19,555 bases of DNA from 2-02-FULL-43-11-A sp964477065 (lineage in GTDB: Bacteria > Patescibacteriota > Microgenomatia > UBA1406 > HO2-37-13b): assembly GCA_964477065.1 (NCBI GenBank), contig CAYZCU010000017.1, positions 1 to 19,555 of the forward strand, written 5' to 3'. The translations under genes and the position numbers were made by a program. This document shows, in pieces, positions 6,786 through 13,357 of this stretch (positions are counted from its first letter, which is position 1; the number at the start of each line of letters is the position of its first letter). The notes under the pieces are model-generated. The model ran no database searches. It saw only the letters and a list, made by a program, of their open reading frames with translations, and was not told where the DNA came from.

Positions 6786-6881
6786 CTATCTAATCTTTTC
6801 AAAGGGCATGGGAAGTTCACATGCGGGATCAAAATAGCTTCTCAGCAGTCGATATGCTTTTGTAAAAAATTGTGATTTCAT
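6786..6881 (-). CDS. Possible 31-residue protein
   Basis: An ATG-to-TAG ORF encodes MKSQFFTKAYRLLRS followed by 16 residues ending in FEKIR. Its opening (MK, a polar stretch, then an AYRLLR-like helix and an aromatic-proline turn) resembles the 62-residue ORF just upstream on the same strand (TYKAVRLLSNP). That hints at two related small proteins in the lexA unit. No known family and no clear promoter were seen, so it may be chance. Nothing else is evident between the nuclease gene and this unit. Confidence 0.3.
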   Translation of the reverse strand: MKSQFFTKAYRLLRSYFDPACELPMPFEKIR

Positions 6882-6925
6882 AGGTGTTTTATTGTGTGCT
6901 GTGCGATCGTGTGCGCAAAATTATT

Positions 6926-7114
6926 TTAATTCAAAACCTGGACGATGTAATGCTTATGGTAAAAGGCGTTCTTCGTGCCAAATGCTTCGCTTGCTTCTCG
7001 TGATGGCTTTGTGGCATCCGTCAATTGAGATTGTAGGTAGGCGCCCACATGCGGATTGCTCAGGAGTCGGACTGCCTTGTATGTGTTGGTGATGGTTGAG
7101 ATAAGCGTTTTCAT
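6926..7114 (-). CDS. Small ORF directly downstream of lexA
   Basis: The ATG at 7114 follows the lexA TAA stop by 4 nt, so the 62-residue product (MKTLISTITNTYKAVRLL...) would be made from the lexA mRNA and induced by DNA damage. I recognise no family. It is basic, probably helical at the N-terminus, has no cysteines and ends KHYIVQVLN. Its tight spacing to lexA is the main argument that it is real; SOS cell-division inhibitors often lie beside lexA, but they usually have a membrane segment, which is not obvious here. Confidence 0.5.
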   Translation of the reverse strand: MKTLISTITNTYKAVRLLSNPHVGAYLQSQLTDATKPSREASEAFGTKNAFYHKHYIVQVLN

Positions 7115-7118
7115 AGTA

Positions 7119-7691
7119 TTAATGATATTTGCGGATAACACTGATAACGACTCCCGCAATTTCAAGTGACTGTTCTGGACGGATGGGCGGATAGTTTTTA
7201 TTTGCTGGCATAAGCACCACCATCCCCTGCTGTTTTTGATAATATTTCAGTGTCCATTCTCCATCAACATTTGCGGCAACGATATCCCCAAGTTTGATCG
7301 GTTGGAGGCGATCGATGAGGACGATGTCCCCGTCATGGATGCCCGCATCAATCATGGAGTCTCCTGATACGGTCAGAATAAATGTTGCCTCTGGTCGGTG
7401 GATGAGGTATTCATCAAAAGACACAAGATCACTAATGTCTTCATCAGCCACTGTTGGGAAGCCTGCTTTAATAAGTCCTGTCTGGGGCATGGGTGAAAAA
7501 AGTCTGACAGGAATAAGTTTGCCAGTTGTGTCTTTTGCCAGATAGCCCATCTCAATAAGTTTTTCAGCAAGTTTGTATGCTGCGTTTTTTGAAGCAAAGC
7601 CCATGATGTCTGCAAGCTCCTGATAGGTCGGAAGACGGCGCTGTCTTTTGAAAAATATGCGAATTTGGTTCAGTGCTGATGTTGTATTCAT
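7119..7691 (-). CDS. lexA: LexA, SOS-response transcriptional repressor
   Basis: The 190-residue protein has an N-terminal winged helix (RRLPTYQELADIMGFASKNAAYKLAEKL, about residues 18-45, given here in parts: PTYQELADIMGF and NAAYKLAEKL). A C-terminal S24 peptidase domain follows. The self-cleavage bond is A76-G77 (LIKAGFP), the catalytic serine is S112 (SGDSM) and the lysine is K149 (WTLKYY). LexA represses DNA-repair genes until RecA filaments trigger its autocleavage. I start at ATG 7691, not farther upstream, because a full promoter and a perfect GAAC-N4-GTTC operator lie immediately before it; an upstream extension would put them inside the coding region. Unlike most genes here, it has a short 5' leader. 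It ends in TAA. Confidence 0.95.
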   Translation of the reverse strand: MNTTSALNQIRIFFKRQRRLPTYQELADIMGFASKNAAYKLAEKLIEMGYLAKDTTGKLIPVRLFSPMPQTGLIKAGFPTVADEDISDLVSFDEYLIHRPEATFILTVSGDSMIDAGIHDGDIVLIDRLQPIKLGDIVAANVDGEWTLKYYQKQQGMVVLMPANKNYPPIRPEQSLEIAGVVISVIRKYH

Positions 7692-7695
7692 GGTC

Positions 7696-7711
7696 GTGAA
7701 CGTTTGTTCAC
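7696..7711 (-). promoter_or_regulatory. SOS operator (LexA box)
   Basis: GTGAACAAACGTTCAC is a perfect inverted repeat with 6-bp arms and contains GAAC-N4-GTTC, the LexA box typical of Gram-positive bacteria. It lies between the -10 box and the start codon, so bound LexA would block its own transcription. I saw no second such box in the window. Confidence 0.88.
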
Positions 7712-7715
7712 TAGT

Positions 7716-7744
7716 ACTATAAATAATTTGAGAGGGGTTGTCAA
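7716..7744 (-). promoter_or_regulatory. lexA promoter
   Basis: On the minus strand, a consensus TTGACA (7739-7744) is followed after exactly 17 bp by TATAGT (7716-7721). It is the best two-box promoter in the window and leaves a leader of about 17 nt that contains the operator. Confidence 0.85.
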
Positions 7745-7804
7745 GGGGTATGTTGTGGTGTGTTTGTGGGTTGATGGAAAAGTGATGTCGAGGCACAGAT
7801 CGAA

Positions 7805-7854
7805 ACAAAACTTCGATTTAGCCTGTCCCCTAGCTCTCCCTAACCCCCGGGGTT
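7805..7854 (-). repeat. 51-bp stop-codon repeat, copy R1
   Basis: The copy aligns with six others (R2-R7). Its palindromic core is CCCCGGGG, and flanks CCTAAC/GTTAGG extend the symmetry here. It contains the TAG stop of the DUF1653 gene at 7830-7832 and lies about 110 nt upstream of lexA. Confidence 0.85.
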
Positions 7855-8084
7855 GTTAGGCGAACGAAGCGTGGGACCTGTCTCCCATCAATGTCGACTT
7901 TTTCGAGGAACAGGGGGAGAGGTCGCACCCAAAGAGTGCCGGGCAAATCTTCATACAGAGCCTGGTAGACAACCATGGGCTCAAGCGTCTCGCTGTCCTT
8001 AGCAACGCCGATGACGTTGTATCGCTTGCCCGATTTCGAATGGATATATTCTCCTAGTTCAAGTGTTGCATCAGGTACTGACAT
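7830..8084 (-). CDS. DUF1653 family protein
   Basis: The 84-residue protein matches the DUF1653 pattern: GEYIHSKSGKRYNVIGVAKD, then SETLEPMVVYQALY, then LWVRPLPLFLEKVD and VPRFVRL. The fold is a small beta-barrel of unknown function. The family is short, so this is full length. Its last residues (TTPGVRES) are encoded by repeat R1, which also supplies the TAG stop; the family core ends at FVRL. A TACACT box ends 6 nt before the start codon. It is divergent from the zinc-ribbon gene. Confidence 0.85.
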   Translation of the reverse strand: MSVPDATLELGEYIHSKSGKRYNVIGVAKDSETLEPMVVYQALYEDLPGTLWVRPLPLFLEKVDIDGRQVPRFVRLTTPGVRES

Positions 8085-8090
8085 TGCAAA

Positions 8091-8096
8091 AGTGTA
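8091..8096 (-). promoter_or_regulatory. -10 box (TACACT) of the DUF1653 gene
   Basis: TACACT on the minus strand ends 6 nt before the ATG at 8084, which is leaderless spacing. Confidence 0.5.
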
Positions 8097-8121
8097 TCTT
8101 TTTAATTTTGGTTAATACCTG

Positions 8122-8127
8122 TATACT
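8122..8127 (+). promoter_or_regulatory. -10 box (TATACT) of the zinc-ribbon gene
   Basis: TATACT lies 8 nt before the ATG at 8136. No good -35 box is visible, since the upstream DNA is shared with the divergent DUF1653 promoter. Confidence 0.55.
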
Positions 8128-8135
8128 AGCATAAC

Positions 8136-8474
8136 ATGAAAGAAACTACACCTTTAAAATCTTGCCCTGATTGTCAAGGTGAGCTTGAGTCTGGAGCAAT
8201 TATGGATAATACGTATGGAGCTGTATTGGTGCAAATGTATGGTCGAAATAGTGATGAGGCAAAAGGATATTTCCCTTGGGTAGTTACTGCTCAGTTTGAA
8301 GATGTACGAAAGGTCATCACATATCGATGTCAAAGTTGTAATAGACTTTTTTCATATGCAAACAATGACATTGTGGCAAAAAACGCGAAAGCGATCATGA
8401 ATCGAAGAATTTGGCTCATAATGCTCGTATTAACCATATTCTCAATCATATATGTGTCATTTATGTATTATTAA
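8136..8474 (+). CDS. Membrane-anchored zinc-ribbon protein
   Basis: The 112-residue protein has two CxxC pairs, C10-C13 (SCPDC) and C65-C68 (RCQSC), which would bind one zinc ion. A single C-terminal membrane helix (about residues 91-110) follows. The arrangement, with a GAIMDN...GYFPW segment between the pairs, resembles small zinc-ribbon families such as DUF6487, though I cannot confirm this. The ribbon would face the cytoplasm if the basic NRR before the helix obeys the positive-inside rule. It ends in TAA two bases before the convergent helicase gene. Function is unknown. Confidence 0.7.
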   Translation: MKETTPLKSCPDCQGELESGAIMDNTYGAVLVQMYGRNSDEAKGYFPWVVTAQFEDVRKVITYRCQSCNRLFSYANNDIVAKNAKAIMNRRIWLIMLVLTIFSIIYVSFMYY

Positions 8475-8476
8475 GG

Positions 8477-9700
8477 CTATCCTCCCAGTGCAAACACATA
8501 CAGCTCCTCCTCTGCTCGCGTGACCGCTGTATAGAGCCATTTTCGCCACTCATCTTCTGTCATTTTTGAAAATTTTTCCTCAAAAAGAACGACGCGTTTT
8601 GCTTGACTTCCCTGCGCTTTGTGGGCGGTCATGGCGTAGCCAAAGTCAAATAAATCCCCTGCATTGACGCGGGATCGCTTGTCTGTGAAATTGAGCGCTT
8701 CAGTACTTCCAAATTGTGAGCGAGAGATGAGTCCTGTAAAGGGAAATGGCTCATCGTCAAGGTCAATTGTCGCATTGTACCAATCTTTATCGACCCGTTC
8801 GATCATCGAAATCGTCCCAAGCATGCCGTTGTAGATTTTCTTTGTATGGTTGTTGCGTAGACAAATGACCCGATCCCCTCCGACAGGCTCAGGTGAATCG
8901 ATGCCTTTGAGTGCGCGGATGTGATTGTTAAGTCGAACGCGGGTCGTGTTGTAACCGCACAGGATAAGCGTGTCTGGATCATAGCTGTTGAGAAGTTCCT
9001 CGACGCGCTCCTGCGTATCGATATCGCGCAGGTTATATTTTTTCACTGTATCTGAATAGGTCGCCGTTCGAATGAGGCCGTTTTCGCGGGCCTGAATAGA
9101 AAGGCCGATAATCGGATGCAAATGAGCTTGTCGGTGGATCTGCTCGAGGCGCAGTTGAGGTTCTTGCATGAGGTTGAAGCTCCCTTTAATCGGTGGAAGC
9201 TGTCCGTGGTCCCCCACTGCAATGATAGGGATGTTATAGGACAAGAGATGGCGCCAAATTTGCCCATCCACCATCGATCCTTCATCAATGATGATAAGCT
9301 GGCGATCGAGCGCGTCCTTGCGCTTCCAACCGATGATTTCCTCCGTGTCGTTGATAATGGGCGAATACATCATCGCGTGGATGGTGCTGACGGTGTCTTG
9401 CGGGAGGAGGGCCTGTTCAGTTGTGAGCTTGGAGCGCAGGACGCGGGTCGCTTTGCCCGTGTAGCTGGCGAAGCCAATCTTGAGGTCGGGATGGGTCGTC
9501 GCAAGTTCCTTGCGGATGAGGGCAATGAGGGTGGTCTTGCCCGTGCCGGCATAGCCTCCGAGGGTGATGTAGGGCGGATCATCGAGGGCGCTGGCAGGAT
9601 CTGGTTTTTGAGCCTGAGTAGCTTGGGTGGCGAGGGTGGTTTTGATCCAGGTCATCAAAGCGTCTCGGACGGCGATTTGGTCTGGGGAGAGAGTGAGCAT
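8477..9700 (-). CDS. RecD/Dda-like superfamily 1B DNA helicase
   Basis: The 407-residue protein shows SF1 helicase motifs in order: Walker A GGYAGTGKTT (48-57), Walker B IIIDEGSMVD, motif III AVGDHGQLPPI, motif IV-like LEQIHRQ, and C-terminal motifs MTAHKAQGSQ and LYTAVTRAEEELYV (UvrD C-terminal-2 fold). It is shorter than RecD2 and lacks the RecD2 N-terminal HhH region, so it resembles phage T4 Dda-type 5'-3' helicases that act on replication or recombination intermediates. The start ATG 9700 is followed at once by the conserved LSPDQ helix. No clear -10 box was found; instead an array of 8-bp tandem repeats begins 2 bp upstream. It ends in TAG. Confidence 0.87.
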   Translation of the reverse strand: MLTLSPDQIAVRDALMTWIKTTLATQATQAQKPDPASALDDPPYITLGGYAGTGKTTLIALIRKELATTHPDLKIGFASYTGKATRVLRSKLTTEQALLPQDTVSTIHAMMYSPIINDTEEIIGWKRKDALDRQLIIIDEGSMVDGQIWRHLLSYNIPIIAVGDHGQLPPIKGSFNLMQEPQLRLEQIHRQAHLHPIIGLSIQARENGLIRTATYSDTVKKYNLRDIDTQERVEELLNSYDPDTLILCGYNTTRVRLNNHIRALKGIDSPEPVGGDRVICLRNNHTKKIYNGMLGTISMIERVDKDWYNATIDLDDEPFPFTGLISRSQFGSTEALNFTDKRSRVNAGDLFDFGYAMTAHKAQGSQAKRVVLFEEKFSKMTEDEWRKWLYTAVTRAEEELYVFALGG

Positions 9701-9702
9701 AG

Positions 9703-9782
9703 AGTATTAGAAATCTAGAAACCTAGAGATCTAGTGATCTAGGAATCTAGTGATCTAGAAATTTAGGAGTCTAGGATTTTAG
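9703..9782. repeat. Tandem 8-bp repeat (NNATCTAG), ten units
   Basis: Ten consecutive 8-bp units run without gaps, each ending in TAG and most in CTAG (for example AAATCTAG, AGATCTAG, TGATCTAG twice). The array begins 2 bp before the helicase start codon and replaces the usual promoter region. Units differ from one another at the first three positions. Confidence 0.93.
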
Positions 9783-9824
9783 TAAATAGTTTGTAATATC
9801 ATGCTCATGTTACGCTCGTTCTGT

Positions 9825-9875
9825 CACAAAATTTCGATTTGGCCCGTCCCCTAGCTCTGCCTAACCCCCGGGGTT
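9825..9875 (-). repeat. 51-bp stop-codon repeat, copy R2
   Basis: The core is CCCCGGGG, with the CCCCTAG variant in the other half. It contains the TAG stop of the next gene at 9851-9853, at the same repeat position as in R1. It lies about 125 nt upstream of the helicase gene; between it and the 8-bp array nothing else is evident. Confidence 0.88.
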
Positions 9876-10366
9876 GTGAGGAATTTTTTATATCCGAGCA
9901 CAAGTGCGACCACGAGACCAATCGAGACTACAACGAATCGGATTTTGTCGTCACCGCTTCCGAAGATGCGGACAACACTATACAAAAGCGTGATCACTCC
10001 GCCGAGCAACAGTCCATCTGCAATCACGCGGAGGTTTTTGAAAAACGTGATGCTAATTGAAGAGACAATAATTGCAGCAATGAGCGCAATAATTGAGACG
10101 TTTCGGTTGTAGTTATTCATTTCGAGCTGATAAGCCTTTGAAAGGTCATCGTATTTTCGCTGTTCCTTTTCAAGCTTTGCAGATTCGGTTGAAGGGGCGC
10201 CTGCTGGAACAGGTGCAGAGTACACCTTGAGAAGCGTTGGATACTCTGGAGCCTTGGGCTCTTCGTAAAAGGCAGCTATGCCCACGCCAACAAACACGGC
10301 GATAAGAATGCCAACAAAAAAAGTGTAGATGATCTCGAGGGCTTTGGATTGTGATGATGGTTTCAT
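9851..10366 (-). CDS. Four-helix membrane protein of unknown function
   Basis: I chose ATG 10366, which follows a TACACT box by 8 nt; a longer frame would extend through the promoter. The 171-residue protein has one membrane helix near the N-terminus (about 12-33), a charged, partly coiled stretch (about 60-85, SAKLEKEQRKYDDLSKAY), and three more helices (about 88-108, 115-135 and 143-160). I recognise no family. Its last eight residues, TTPGVRQS, come from repeat R2 and almost match the end of the unrelated DUF1653 protein. It ends in TAG and is preceded by repeat R3. Confidence 0.72.
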   Translation of the reverse strand: MKPSSQSKALEIIYTFFVGILIAVFVGVGIAAFYEEPKAPEYPTLLKVYSAPVPAGAPSTESAKLEKEQRKYDDLSKAYQLEMNNYNRNVSIIALIAAIIVSSISITFFKNLRVIADGLLLGGVITLLYSVVRIFGSGDDKIRFVVVSIGLVVALVLGYKKFLTTPGVRQS

Positions 10367-10374
10367 ATGTGCAT

Positions 10375-10380
10375 AGTGTA
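10375..10380 (-). promoter_or_regulatory. -10 box (TACACT) of the four-helix protein gene
   Basis: TACACT on the minus strand ends 8 nt before the ATG at 10366 and fixes the start of the gene. Confidence 0.5.
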
Positions 10381-10439
10381 CACCTGAGGGACGGTGGGTG
10401 CAAGGTGGGGTGGTTGGAGGTGCAGTGAGCTCGGCTCGG

Positions 10440-10490
10440 GACAAAATTCCGATTTAGTTTGTCCCCTGGCGCTTCCTAACTCCGGAGGTT
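10440..10490 (-). repeat. 51-bp stop-codon repeat, copy R3
   Basis: The core is CTCCGGAG, while the other half carries CCCCTGG, so this copy mixes the two sequence types of the family. It supplies the TAG stop of the RibD-like gene (10476-10478). It lies about 75 nt upstream of the four-helix protein gene. Confidence 0.85.
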
Positions 10491-11201
10491 GTATATGAGG
10501 TGGATGAACGAATCTTCCAGCACCGTGCATGTTTCGAGCGTGAGTGTCTTAATGAGCGCCAGCTCGGCCTTCGTATGAATCGACTCCCCTCCCACGAGGG
10601 ACATGGTATCCGTCCCTCCGATGAGGCACGGCGCGATGACCACGGAAACACGATCAATCAGCCCCTGCCTGATGAGCTGGGCATTGAGTGTGCCTCCGGA
10701 TTGGATGGTGAGGTTTTTGATCTTGTGCTGTGTATAGAGCTTTTCAAAGATCTTGGGCAGGTTGAGAGGTGCGTCGACAAGCATGATTTCGATGTTTGTG
10801 TGGATTTTTTGCATCTGAAAAGCAGGATGCTGAGCATTCGTCGTGACAATAATGAGCTTTTTTACCCATTTGGCAAGATAGATCAACCCACTCTCCTGCA
10901 GATGGGGTTTGTTATCAATGATGATGAAGGTAACCTGAACTTTCTTCGGTTCATACGTTAGCCTGTTAACGCCAATCTTTGCCATGACACGCCCTGTGTT
11001 GAGTGAGTAGATATCTGTTGTTTTTTCAATTTCGTAGTATTGTTCAAGTCCTTGCGAGACGCCATCGATGTACGGTAGGTCAAGGTCAAAATCAAGGCTA
11101 TCGCTGTCTCCTGTGCTGATCTTACCATCAAGCGATTGGAGCATGAAGAGTGTTGTGAAGGGGCGGGCGGTTTGGTTCAAGGGCTTTTTTGAGTTTGGCA
11201 T
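10476..11201 (-). CDS. RibD C-terminal-domain reductase (DHFR-like fold)
   Basis: The 241-residue protein matches the RibD_C family: TTLFMLQSLDGKISTGD (residues 16-32), the central NADPH-binding strand region, and IQSGGTLNAQLIRQGLIDRV with APCLIGG near the end. In riboflavin synthesis this domain reduces the ribosyl group of 5-amino-6-(5-phosphoribosylamino)uracil with NADPH. The deaminase domain of full RibD is absent and no other rib gene is in the window, so the true substrate may differ; stand-alone RibD_C proteins also include dihydrofolate reductase-like enzymes. A TACACT box ends 6 nt before the ATG. Its final residues (NLRS) and TAG stop lie in repeat R3. Confidence 0.85.
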   Translation of the reverse strand: MPNSKKPLNQTARPFTTLFMLQSLDGKISTGDSDSLDFDLDLPYIDGVSQGLEQYYEIEKTTDIYSLNTGRVMAKIGVNRLTYEPKKVQVTFIIIDNKPHLQESGLIYLAKWVKKLIIVTTNAQHPAFQMQKIHTNIEIMLVDAPLNLPKIFEKLYTQHKIKNLTIQSGGTLNAQLIRQGLIDRVSVVIAPCLIGGTDTMSLVGGESIHTKAELALIKTLTLETCTVLEDSFIHLIYNLRS

Positions 11202-11207
11202 GCGTAT

Positions 11208-11213
11208 AGTGTA
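11208..11213 (-). promoter_or_regulatory. -10 box (TACACT) of the RibD-like gene
   Basis: TACACT on the minus strand ends 6 nt before the ATG at 11201, which is leaderless spacing. Confidence 0.5.
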
Positions 11214-11235
11214 GCAACGGTGCTTGAATCATGAA

Positions 11236-12081
11236 CTATGCCTGATCGGAAGAAGTATCTGCTTTGCCAGTGAGTGCTTGTGAAATGAAATCAGGCTTCG
11301 TAACTTTTACTGGGACAACTTCAGCAGCAAATCCGCCTAGAGGTCTCGTATCAAATGATGAATCTACAGCCCTCGGGTTCAGGGTGAGTCCATAGCTATG
11401 AGGTTTTAAAGCATTCCCAACTGTGAATGCTCTGAGGTCTTTGGCAAATTGTGATCTGCCATCTCCACTATATTTTGGGTCGCGAACGTTTGGTGGTTTT
11501 GGATAACTTCTTGATTCAATAACATCTGCTAATGCCTGCTGATTGAGTTGTGCTTCTCCAGCAACATATCCACTGTGTTGCTGAGCCCAATGTGTCATAG
11601 AATCTATATCGCTATGTCCCTGCTTCCCAGAAGGGCCAAAGTACATTCCCTCAGGATCTGGTTGAAAATATGAGGCTGTTGGATTAACAGTGAGGTTGCG
11701 GTCTGTTGGTATTGATAGCTTTCCAACTCCACCTGCATTCACGAATAGATACTCAGCATATGATCCATGAAATGTTCCCAAATCATATTTATTACCATCA
11801 GGTACTGCTCCACTGACATCAGCCAATTGGTCTGCATGTCTTTTAACAGGGGCAGTAAGTAAAACTGTTCTCGATTCTCCTTCACCGAGGACGACACATT
11901 CTAAACCTAATGCCTCGCGAGATGCCTCCAACTCAGCCATGATTGCCAAAGTTTGTTGTTGAGCTGCCTCGGGATCTTTCAGAAGTGAAATTTGTGTTAG
12001 TTTGTCAGTCAATTGGCGAATTTTATCCGCTCTTTCTTGATCGTGTGTTGACCCTGAAGTTTGCTTCTCTATATCTACCAT
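11236..12081 (-). CDS. Hypothetical protein, 281 residues
   Basis: No family is recognised. The first 55 residues are charged and probably helical or coiled (ERADKIRQLTDKLTQ, then a glutamine-rich stretch). A beta-rich segment follows (LECVVLGEGESRTVLLTAPV), and then a long soluble region rich in glycine, proline and serine with motifs such as KYDLGTFHGSYAEYLFVN and SYFQPDPEGMYFGPSG. There is no signal peptide, membrane helix or cysteine motif beyond one cysteine (C62). The composition is typical of a cytoplasmic protein. The promoter is not clear: the 5' flank lacks a good -10 box at leaderless distance. Repeat R4 lies 76 nt upstream. It ends in TAG. Confidence 0.7.
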   Translation of the reverse strand: MVDIEKQTSGSTHDQERADKIRQLTDKLTQISLLKDPEAAQQQTLAIMAELEASREALGLECVVLGEGESRTVLLTAPVKRHADQLADVSGAVPDGNKYDLGTFHGSYAEYLFVNAGGVGKLSIPTDRNLTVNPTASYFQPDPEGMYFGPSGKQGHSDIDSMTHWAQQHSGYVAGEAQLNQQALADVIESRSYPKPPNVRDPKYSGDGRSQFAKDLRAFTVGNALKPHSYGLTLNPRAVDSSFDTRPLGGFAAEVVPVKVTKPDFISQALTGKADTSSDQA

Positions 12082-12156
12082 GCTTTATTCTCTCATGCTA
12101 TAAGTCAAACATCAAGGGTGAGAATTGAGGCTGTGAGTGGTTTAGCCTTGGTTAGT

Positions 12157-12207
12157 GACAAAATTCTGGATTAGCCTACCCGGACCTTCTTCCCAACTCC
12201 GGAGGTT
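12157..12207 (-). repeat. 51-bp stop-codon repeat, copy R4
   Basis: The core is CTCCGGAG, and the other half carries the ACCCGGA variant. The first bases of this copy in the minus direction form the TAA stop of the six-helix membrane protein gene (12206-12208). Confidence 0.85.
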
Positions 12208-12871
12208 ACGATGATACTTTTTCGATCAACACGGAGCGCTTTTTGAAGCTCCCAATCGCAGTCCACAATACGAGCACTAAAAAAAGCACTTGCACCCCAG
12301 CAAGCACGATGTGATAGCTCTTCCCTATCATCATCTCAGGCATCTGCCAAATCATCAATGCTGCACCAAGGTTAAACACAAACCCAAGTGGCACTAAGAT
12401 ATTCATTTCAAACAGATGTTGTTTGACGATATGTGCATAGAGGGCACGACCTTCTTCACTGACATCAAAATCGTTCCTGCGATTTTTGATAAGACTATAA
12501 TCTGCATGGTACAACACGATTGTAATGCCGAAAAATACTGTCACGAAGGCAAACCAATGGAGCGGATCTGTAACTTTGCTGTAAGATAGAACCTGCATAA
12601 AACTTGCGAGAAAATACAAAAAGGAATGCGTCAGATTAAGTGGCCAGTCGATAAATGAAAGCGCATGAATGATCGCTTCAGACCAAAAGATAAAGAGGAT
12701 AAGAAATGCAGAAATAATATAGACCCAATACTGGATATCTAGATTGGATATGGGGTTGATGGAACTTGCTGCGAGTACCGAAAGGGCAAGTCCCTGGATA
12801 ACGGAAATAAGGAGAAATTCAATGTCCAAAGTAAATTGGTCAAGGCGAGCATTGTGTGCACGAAGCTTCAT
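12206..12871 (-). CDS. Six-helix membrane protein of unknown function
   Basis: I start at ATG 12871, which follows a perfect TATACT box by 6 nt; an upstream extension would run through that box and into the preceding gene. The 221-residue protein has about six membrane helices, roughly at 20-40, 52-72, 82-99, 105-125, 155-176 and 185-208, with a polar loop (NRRNDFDVSEEGRALYAHIV) between the fourth and fifth. I recognise no named family. The TAA stop is formed at the edge of repeat R4. The promoter lies just beyond the stop of the coiled-coil gene upstream. Confidence 0.72.
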   Translation of the reverse strand: MKLRAHNARLDQFTLDIEFLLISVIQGLALSVLAASSINPISNLDIQYWVYIISAFLILFIFWSEAIIHALSFIDWPLNLTHSFLYFLASFMQVLSYSKVTDPLHWFAFVTVFFGITIVLYHADYSLIKNRRNDFDVSEEGRALYAHIVKQHLFEMNILVPLGFVFNLGAALMIWQMPEMMIGKSYHIVLAGVQVLFLVLVLWTAIGSFKKRSVLIEKVSS

Positions 12872-12877
12872 AGGAGT

Positions 12878-12883
12878 AGTATA
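12878..12883 (-). promoter_or_regulatory. -10 box (TATACT) of the six-helix protein gene
   Basis: TATACT on the minus strand ends 6 nt before the ATG at 12871 and decides the start. Confidence 0.6.
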
Positions 12884-12890
12884 GCATGTC

Positions 12891-13190
12891 TTATGTGTCT
12901 GACATGTCTGCCTCAACGTTTGTATCATTGAAACTTTCCCCTCTGGTTTGTTCTAAAAATTCGACTCGACGATGGACGAGCGATAGGTCATCCCGGATCA
13001 GAGTGAGGCTCTTGTTTGTGTAGATAGCTTGTTGTTTGAGAATTGAGACATCATCCTGAGTAACCTTGAGTTGAGTTAAAACTCCTTCTATAAGAACAGC
13101 TGTCGTTCCAGCTAATTCAACCATACTGTTATTGATGGCCATAAGAATAAATTTTTTATCATCTGATGTGAGCATATTGAACGAGGGCAT
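12891..13190 (-). CDS. Coiled-coil protein CC1, paralogue of the gene at 18877-19350
   Basis: The start at ATG 13190 follows a TATTAT box by 6 nt. The 99-residue protein shares three parts with CC2 (18877-19350): a head beginning MLT-x-D (here from residue 6), a short coiled coil (QDDVSILKQQ), and a tail IR-x-DL-x2-VHR followed by E-rich aromatic residues (LIRDDLSLVHRRVEFLEQ). CC2 has about a dozen heptads between the same ends, whereas CC1 has only a few. No membrane segment is present. Function is unknown; such proteins often oligomerise, which is inference. It ends in TAA. Confidence 0.75.
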   Translation of the reverse strand: MPSFNMLTSDDKKFILMAINNSMVELAGTTAVLIEGVLTQLKVTQDDVSILKQQAIYTNKSLTLIRDDLSLVHRRVEFLEQTRGESFNDTNVEADMSDT

Positions 13191-13196
13191 ATATAA

Positions 13197-13202
13197 ATAA
13201 TA
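13197..13202 (-). promoter_or_regulatory. -10 box (TATTAT) of CC1
   Basis: TATTAT on the minus strand ends 6 nt before the ATG at 13190. The same box at the same distance precedes CC2. Confidence 0.6.
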
Positions 13203-13241
13203 CTTCACTTTACAAAACAATTATGAAAGGAAGATGAACTA

Positions 13242-13275
13242 GAAAATGAGGTGAAATGAGGCTGAAGAAAATAGT
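13242..13275 (-). promoter_or_regulatory. Upstream arm shared by the two coiled-coil genes (CC1 copy)
   Basis: These 34 bases are identical to 19402-19435. In both cases the arm begins 52 nt upstream of the start codon. It contains two direct AAATGAGG units one helical turn apart (13244-13251 and 13254-13261), at about -54 to -71 from the inferred transcription start. That position suits an activator site, which is an inference. Confidence 0.6.
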
Positions 13276-13306
13276 GATGCAAGTGATAATCAACCTTGAG
13301 CGTGGC

Positions 13307-13357
13307 GACAAAATTCCGATTTAGCCTGCCCGGGCCTTCTTCCCAACTCCGGAGGTT
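13307..13357 (-). repeat. 51-bp stop-codon repeat, copy R5
   Basis: The core is CTCCGGAG, and the other half has the GCCCGGGCC variant. Homology with R7 continues beyond the 51 bp into the shared arm. Its edge forms the TAA (13356-13358) that ends the flavin reductase reading frame if the internal TGA is read as an amino acid. Confidence 0.87.

Noticed and set aside
7805..7854. 51-bp repeat as a Rho-independent terminator
   Set aside because: The palindromic core has no loop and is not followed directly by a T run on the transcribed strand. A role in RNA ends would need data.
9116..9718. 200-residue plus-strand ORF
   Set aside because: It is antisense to the helicase gene, whose motifs are unambiguous, and has no promoter of its own.
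10367..10444. Longer N-terminus (26 extra residues) of the four-helix protein
   Set aside because: The extension runs through the -10 box and up to repeat R3, and its residues look like random coding (proline and threonine rich).
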